Shown one piece after another: positions 58,369-64,000 of a DNA stretch of 64,000 nucleotides. Position 1 is the stretch's first letter; every line of letters starts with the position of its first letter. A program made the translations under genes and the position numbers. Source of the DNA: Nannobrachium achirus (taxonomy: Eukaryota; Chordata; Actinopteri; Myctophiformes; Myctophidae); NCBI GenBank assembly GCA_963921795.1, contig OY997651.1:50738018-50802017 (forward strand), written 5' to 3'. Under the pieces are notes generated by a model. It was given only the letters and a program-made list of their open reading frames with translations, was not told the DNA's origin and did no database searches.

Positions 58369-58399
<31 letters not shown>
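58105..58399 (+). mobile_element. LINE 3' UTR ending in (AATC)n
   Basis: A pyrimidine-rich 3' UTR ends 'aacttctaataaagtcttc', then (AATC)n at 58371-58399. It is a usual fish non-LTR tail. No coding part is present. Confidence 0.6.
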
Positions 58400-58401
<2 letters not shown>

Positions 58402-58410
58402 GTCATTTTG

Positions 58411-58472
58411 GACAAACTCGCAGTGCGGCACGAAGTGGCGTGCTGTGAGCTTGTACATCTGTTATTTCTGAA
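58411..58472. repeat. HP module, left arm worn
   Basis: 'aactcgcagtgcggcacg' and 'cgtgctgtgagcttgtacat' then 'ctgttattt'. The outer left arm is missing. Confidence 0.65.
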
Positions 58473-58558
58473 AAGCACTGTTCTAAATGAGATTCCTGAA
58501 AAACGTACAGTATAAATCTAGCGTACTGTTAATAGTCTGAAGAATCGTGTCGCTTGAG

Positions 58559-58588
58559 TGTCCTTCCTTCCTTCCTTCCTTCCTTCCG
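58559..58588. repeat. (CTTC)n microsatellite
   Basis: About seven TTCC units, with a single spaced return at about 58601. Confidence 0.93.
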
Positions 58589-58674
58589 TATCCTCGTGAC
58601 CGTCCTTCCGTATCCTCTGTGATGTCAGTGTGATGTCAGCGAGTTGTGACATCACTTCCTGTACAGGGCGGCTA

Positions 58675-59135
58675 CACGAAATGTGGATAACACTATATAT
58701 GGAGATAGTCCAGTCCATCATGTCATATGGGACTACCGTCATAGAAAGTAGCCATTGTTAGGCCAGAGTCATTGGCTGTCTAAACATGGAGATGTGGATA
58801 ACACTATATATGGAGATAGTCTAGTCCAATATGTCATATGGGACTATCGTCATAGACAGTAGCCATTGTTAATCCGGAGTCAATGGCTGACTGTCTGTAC
58901 AGGAAGTGATGTCACATGACATACTTTTTATGCCCATATATGAGTCCTAACATGGAGATGTGGATAACACTATATATGGAGATAGTCTAGTCCAATATGT
59001 CATATGGAACTACCGTCATAGACACAGCCATTGACTCCGGCCTAACAATGGCTACTGTCTATGACGGTAGTCCCATTATGACATGATGGACTGGACTATC
59101 TCCATATATAGTGTTCTCCACATTTCCATGTTTAG
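58675..59135. repeat. three tandem and one inverted copy of a 110-bp unit
   Basis: 'atgtggataacactatatat' with 'ggagatagtc', 'tgtcatatgg' and 'tagccattgtta' occurs at about 58680, 58792 and 58960. The last copy is followed by an inverted copy (59035-59135), so 58953-59135 folds into a hairpin with arms of about 85 bp. It looks like interior sequence of a Helitron-like element whose end is at 59369. Confidence 0.85.
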
Positions 59136-59240
59136 GCCCCATCGCTCACACCCTCGATGGGGTTGGCGATAGGGCCTTTCTGTGTGGAGTTTGCATGTTT
59201 CCCCATGTCTCCTAGGGTTGATACCCTCACAAAAACATGA
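59135..59240 (+). mobile_element. SINE fragment
   Basis: 'cctttctgtgtggagtttgc' and 'ctcacaaaaacatga' match the conserved centre of the SINE at 48475-48841. The tRNA head is missing. Confidence 0.65.
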
Positions 59241-59274
59241 ACAAACTCCCCCCAGAATGATAACAACTAGATTC

Positions 59275-59369
59275 GTCAGAGAAACACTGTGGTTGGCCAG
59301 ATAGTCAAGAATTGGCGCGACCTCGCCCTTTAGGGCGAGGTCGCATGTCACCCTGAGGTGTCTTACTAG
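59275..59369 (+). mobile_element. Helitron-like 3' end
   Basis: A 28-bp hairpin (59317-59344) is followed by 'atgtcaccctgaggtg' and CTTACTAG|T (59366-59369), the same stop point as at 44885 and, inverted, at 7969. Only the last 95 bp are clear. Confidence 0.65.
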
Positions 59370-60004
59370 TAGTAGAAGTGTACAGTGCAATGTTAACTGT
59401 GTATTTTTACAGGACCCCGTGAGGCTTCTTTTTTTTTTTTCCACTGTCAGCTGCGGAAAGATCAGTGCAGTTGGAATGCAGCTGCAGTCCTTCCCTCTGT
59501 CCCTCTCTGGTGCCTCTGCTTTCAACCTTTGAATATGATCTTCACTCCTCATCCCGCGACGTATATTGAAGATTGTTGCCGCTTTCCTGCGACAAAGCCT
59601 TTTCCCACTACTCTCACGAAAGAGATGTTATCAAAGCACTTCTAAAGGGAAGAATTCTAGGTAATAATCAATAATTACAGGCCAGACCGTGTCTCTTGTG
59701 CCAAAACGAGCACACTCTGTGTTTGTAGTCTGTATAATCCTGTTTGCCGTGTGCAGTGCACGCCTCACAAAGATTCAAAATAAGAAAATAATAGTCAGCA
59801 CTCCTGTCCTTCTGGTACTAAGCTATATGCACAGCAGCCATATTGGAGAGAAGTTGGGTCTCTTCTCACTTCCTTCAAAGGTGTTACCAATGATACTAAT
59901 GAAGGCTCTGTTCCATTACATGCACAGTGATCTCAAACCTTTTATTTCAAGGACCCCCATAACTCTGTGAGAGTGTACAAATGAAACCAAATGTACCCAT
60001 AAGG
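59370..60004. other. unassigned sequence
   Basis: A 93-codon plus frame at 59689-59970 starts with a hydrophobic stretch but has no recognised domain. It is probably chance. Confidence 0.35.
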
Positions 60005-60628
60005 CGGGGGTCAGCAACCCGCGGCTCTAGAGCCACACGCGGCTCTTTAGCGCCACCCTAGTGGCTCCCTGGAGCTTTTTCAAAAATGTATTAAGAAAAA
60101 AAAAATGTATATTTTGTTTTAATATGGTTTCTGTAGGAGATTCTTAGCGCTTTCCAATGCTGTAAATATGTGTAGAATAAATATTAAATGTAATGCTCAT
60201 TATGTATTTGTAGCCTACTTAGTCATTTTGACAGTAGGCTATATAGCTAATATAGACTTAATATATTGTCACTGTCGGGCAGAAACCTTGTATCTCCAAG
60301 TTTCAAATTTGTATGTTTTTTTAGCAAAGTAAAGCCCTGCTTCATTATACAAGACTGACGCACAAAAGTAGTGAAAACAGCAGATCTACAAGCACACAAC
60401 GCCTCGCGGTGCGAGGCGTTGTGTGCTTGTAGATCGGCTGTTTTCACTAGTTTAGTTCATTTTGTAAATGATAAATACAAAACGAAGTTTTGGACATACA
60501 AGGTTTCTACCCGACAACGACGATATACAGTATAAGGCTTTTATATTTTTTTGCGGCTCCAGACAGATTTGATTTTAGTTTCTTTGGTCCAATATGGCTC
60601 TTTCAACATTTTGGGTTGCCGACCCCTG
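60005..60628 (+). mobile_element. hAT element with nested family M
   Basis: It begins 'cgggggtcagcaacccgcgg' and ends as the complement of CAGGGGTCGGCAACCC. The TSD ccataagg is perfect (59997-60004, 60629-60636). 'gcggctctagagcc' and 'gcggctcttta' near the 5' end are typical of a widespread vertebrate hAT family. Confidence 0.92.
60262..60527 (-). mobile_element. family M MITE nested in a hAT element
   Basis: The ends 'atattgtcactgtcgggc' and complement 'tatatcgtcgttgtcggg' flank a near-perfect HP hairpin at about 60368-60454 (inner stem ACGCCTCGC / GCGAGGCGT). Confidence 0.9.
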
Positions 60629-60844
60629 CCATAAGGTAATACCTGTGAATGAAGCAAGAAGAGACCCGACCTCTCCAAAATGGTTGCTGTGCATAGCATA
60701 TTCATAGATGCACGGCCAGAATTTGCCATTCAATTTAGAATTTAGCAGACACTCTTTATCGAGAGTGACTTACAAGTGTGAAATCAGTGTAAATGTGAAC
60801 TCTAGTCAACACCAAGGTAAATAGATATACATGAGTAGGCTCAG

Positions 60845-61180
60845 CAGTGGTTTTCAACCTGTGGGTCAGGACCCCTAGGGGGGCCCCCAAATGATTTTGG
60901 GGGTCCCCAGATGATTAGCTTAATCTTAATTGTTGTTTCACTCAACAGTAAACAAATCAACATACAGTTTAAGTGTATAGAGGGTAACTGCACATTTCTA
61001 AAGTGACTTTTTAAGGACCTTTTAATACCTCTAAAATGACAAATGAAACATTGGCCAAATCATCAAACATCAGAAGCAGAAATTGTGAAAATAGCAGATC
61101 TACATGCTCACAACGGTAAACATCATGCCCACCATCAGTCCTTTGCACGAAAAAGTTTGAGAAGTACCGATTTAGAAGAC
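60845..61180 (+). mobile_element. hAT element, partial
   Basis: It starts CAGTGGTTTTCAACC. 'ggggtccccagatgattagc' and 'tcactcaacagtaaacaaat' match the split element at 6754. One HP arm is at 61087-61115. It ends near 'aaaaagtttgagaagtaccg' at about 61170. No TSD is readable. Confidence 0.65.
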
Positions 61181-61559
61181 ATACTTTGTAGAATCAGCCT
61201 CAGGGTCATACTGGGTCAATGTGCGATTGTGAAGCAGAGCATGGCTGAAAAAAGAGCATCTTTGCTCAGCGAACCTCAATAGTTATGGGTGAAGTGACTC
61301 ATCATTCGTCTGCAAACAGCGAGAGGGCACTGGAGGCATGGATAATAGATTGATATCAGGAAAAAGCCCTAAAACTCACCTGAGTGCAGTGTTTGGCTTT
61401 AGTTCATGGTTCATGAACTGTAATGATATTCTGAGAGGCCAGCTTGAGGCTCCACGCGAGATAAATCCTAAAACCTTCAAATTATTCAGCTCATGTGAAC
61501 GTGTCAAAGTTCTGTTTGGGGTTAGTTTTTGTACTTTACTGGGTATTTCCAATTTCCAA

Positions 61560-61870
61560 TACTTGTAATTCTACTCCACTACATCTTGGTACTTTTACTC
61601 CACTACAATTACTTGAAAAATGTAGTTACTTTGAAGATATAAATTATAATATTATAAAACATACATAAACCACTTTAGCCCTATTGTATACCTTGGCTAT
61701 TTGAAAATAGCCAATCTACAAGCTCACAACGCGTCGCATCGTGACACGTTGTGAGCTTGTAGATCTGCTATTTTCAAACATTCTGTACTTTTACTTTTGG
61801 TACTTAACTAGTTATTGATGGCAATCATTTTGTACTTTTACTCAAGTACATTTTGTATTCCGTATTTTTA
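61560..61870. mobile_element. CAGTGGTG-type hAT relative with HP hairpin
   Basis: 'tggtacttttactccactac' and 'tacttttactcaagtac' words resemble 19524-20018. An HP hairpin at 61702-61778 is almost complete ('ttgaaaatagccaatctac' to 'gtagatctgctattttcaa'). The ends are not fixed. Confidence 0.65.
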
Positions 61871-62265
61871 CTTTTAGTTTAGGTTTAGTAATCCATGTTT
61901 CCGCAGCTATTACGAAAGCTAACATGAATCTTTCCCTATAATTATGCTTGCAAAATGACCTACTGTATGTTAACACAATATAACCTTCATATGAAGTGTT
62001 TAATGACAAGGTGACTGTTTTCATATTTTCCTGAGTGACTTTGGCAATGACGATGCAAATTAGTAAAAGTAAAACAAAAGAAAGCTCCAGAAGGACATTG
62101 ATGTTAATGATCCTGTCTGTATTGCATGTAGCTTCATCATCCTGGTCAACCTTGAACAAAAAGGTCATTACAGCCTCCCTTCATCCGTCAACAATCACTG
62201 AAACATTTTTTTTTTGTGATGCTTTCTTTTTTTTACCTTGTGGCTTTGCAGGAAGCAGAGGTCTG

Positions 62266-62660
62266 TAAGTGTAACCTGTGTGTATCGCGATTTACGATAT
62301 TATTACAATAATTGAAATATCCCCAACAGTCATTATCCTGGGGTGGAACATTTGCCAAAAAAATCGCAGATCTACAAGGTCACAACGCGTCGCAAAAGAG
62401 TGTTGATCGAGAGTGAAAAAAAAAGACTGTATCAAGTACTTTATTTTCATTTATTTCCAGGTCCGTTTTACCAATTATAGAGGGTTTTAAGGTACTGGAT
62501 ATGCAGCTCGACAAATACAAGGTGAATTGAACCCAGTGCATGATGGAGGACAATTCCACGATACATTTTTATCTCCAAGATACAATTATTGTGAGTGTCT
62601 TTTTTATTTTATTTATCACGATAAACGATAATAACGATTATCGTCCCATCCCTACCTGTG
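62266..62660. mobile_element. hAT-like element with ATCG-rich ends, partial
   Basis: The right end on the minus strand starts 'tagggatgggacgataatcg', a common fish hAT-type terminus. The left side has 'tatcgcgatttacgatat'. One HP arm is at about 62362-62398. No TSD is resolved. Confidence 0.5.
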
Positions 62661-62689
62661 TGTCTGAGAATTCTGGGCGTTCCGCCCAG

Positions 62690-62765
62690 ACAAAAATGAT
62701 CTACATGGCAAGCTCACAATGCGTTGCCACACATTGTGAGCTTGTAGATCTGCCATTTTGACAAA
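62690..62765. repeat. HP hairpin module
   Basis: 'aaaaatgatctacatggcaa' and 'cttgtagatctgccattttg' enclose 'gctcacaatgcgttg' and 'cacattgtgag'. The left outer arm carries a small change ('atggcaagc'). Confidence 0.78.
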
Positions 62766-63011
62766 TCAATTTGTGTAGAGTGAAATAAGAGCGCGCCAAA
62801 GACGCTCTTTACAGGCTTTTATCAAGTATAAAGGACTTAAGCGGTAGTGAATTTGTAGCTTAACAAAAGCTAATTCATCGTATTATATGACGGAGGAGGT
62901 TTTCACAATAAATTTAAATCCATGTAATATGATTATCCCATCCCTAATGTGTATATGACAGTATATCAGTCTATTGCCTGATCTTTTGACCAAGGTTTGT
63001 ACAGTACACTT

Positions 63012-63480
63012 TTAACCCATTTAGGCCTAGAATTATTGAATGCTTTAACCATTGAAAAATAGCAGATATACAAGCTCACAGCGCGCCACCGAGTGCCACG
63101 CTGCGAGCTTGTAGATCTGCTATTTTTGGAAAAAGTTGTGAAAATGTGTGCAAATCTTTGAATATGTATTTTGAAAGTGACGTTTGTAACTCAAATTTTG
63201 CTTCCGGGGGGTCCCTGGAACTAAATATTTTGAGATGCGGGTCCGTGGCCAAATAAATATCATTTTGAAAAGGTCACATGAAAAGGTTTGAGAACCACTG
63301 ACATAGTGGTCTCTCAAGAACAGACTAACTGAGCTCCAGTTAAGTGAAAAGGACCTTTTCTTTGACGATGGCTGGCCAGATTGCTGACATAGAAACATAG
63401 GTTTTTCAAAAAGTCTTAGAAGGATTCAAAAGACACTTATAGAATTGGGTAAAAATTCTAATTTTCACGAATTTCTTTTG
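63012..63480 (-). mobile_element. inverted partner of 43355-43885
   Basis: The reverse complement of the 43.4-43.9 kb element: 'aacccatttaggcctagaat', an HP hairpin at about 63053-63130, 'gtccctggaactaaatattt', a reversed CAGTGGTTCTCAAAC ending near 63300, 'tctcaagaacagactaactg' and 'gacgatggctggccagattg'. By eye about 95 percent identical. The first hairpin of the partner is not included. Confidence 0.85.
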
Positions 63481-63845
63481 ACCAAGGTTTGTACAGTGCA
63501 TACATTTGCAGCTTTGATCAACAGAGATGGAATTAATTGGATCCATCCATTGGTTGACTTTACCACACAGTTCAATATATTTCCTGCTTTCTTTATCTGC
63601 ATTATACAAATAAAAACGATATAAAAAATCCTTGTTTCAGGCCCATCTTTGCAAAAATCCATACATTTTGTATAATGTAAACCTAGCTGACAAATAACAG
63701 GCATGCGAGGCAAGGTGAGTGTTTATCTCTGAAACTCATAGAATATATTGATATGATATGAAGCCAAACTAGGTGCAATATTGTTGATGTTTAATTTAGC
63801 CCATTAATTCCTAACATTGTTCTGTTTCTGTTGCTACAGTATAGT

Positions 63846-64000
63846 GCAGTGGTTCAACCAGTGGTCTGGGGACCACCAGTGGTCCTTGAGGGGGTTCCAG
63901 ATTTAGCGCAACACACCATGATCATCAGGTATGATTACACTTGGAGGAAGATATTTAAAAAAAAAAAAAGCATGCACCGGTTCATTAACCTGGTTTTCAG
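63846..64000 (+). mobile_element. hAT 5' end, runs off the window
   Basis: 'cagtggttcaaccagtggtc' and 'tggggaccaccagtggtcct' resemble a hAT terminus with a subterminal repeat. The rest lies outside. Confidence 0.45.

Overview
The window looks like intergenic DNA from a teleost fish. The evidence is many non-autonomous hAT and Tc1-type elements, 3' ends of fish-type LINEs (one class ending in GGAT repeats), tRNA-headed SINEs, and about a dozen (AC/GT)n runs of up to about 160 bp. The microsatellite load recalls codfishes, but that is only an impression. No ordinary multi-exon gene could be recognised. Most open frames are translations of microsatellites or transposons.

Three coding units are supported. 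Two are uninterrupted kelch-repeat genes about 46 kb apart on opposite strands: 5530-6570 (minus) and 52466-53527 (plus). Both align end to end with vertebrate KLHDC3, share a short TATA-containing promoter block, and have a poly(A) signal at or just after the stop. They look like members of an intronless KLHDC3-like family. The third is a complete uninterrupted 25-codon RPL41 (eL41) frame at 36880-36957.

Nearly everything else is layered transposons. Many boundaries can be fixed by target-site duplications (TSDs). Labels used below: family A (hAT, ends CAGGGGCGTCA / CAGGGGTGTC), family M (about 235-265 bp, ends TATCGTC..TGTCGGG), family G (hAT, ends CAGGGACGTGCA), family L (hAT, ends CAGGGGTCTTCAAC), family V (hAT-like, ends CTGTCACGATTAT). 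Helitron-like elements have a terminal hairpin and internal minisatellites. Insertions are repeatedly nested: about 9 kb with long inverted arms inside one hAT element (6754-16165), three levels at 16995-19337, a 1.7 kb fold-back inside an L2-like LINE frame (21327-23015), and family M inside two different hAT elements (46524-47082 and 60005-60628).

Two patterns stand out. First, about forty full or half copies of one 50-90 bp hairpin module (HP; arm core GCAGATCTACAAGCTCACA) lie scattered through the window inside several otherwise unrelated transposon families, and paired arm positions change together. Second, Helitron-like elements carry tandem CCATATATGG, a perfect SRF-type CArG box. I count 22 exact copies, often followed by a TATA-like CATAAAAGG. 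Layout: 0-5.5 kb repeats; 5.5-6.7 kb kelch gene 1; 6.7-16.2 kb large composite; 17-23 kb nested hAT, fold-back and LINE; 24-35 kb microsatellites, hAT and SINEs; 35.5-45 kb Helitron-like, RPL41, LINE, Tc1; 45-52 kb hAT and SINE; 52.4-53.5 kb kelch gene 2; 54-64 kb repeats.
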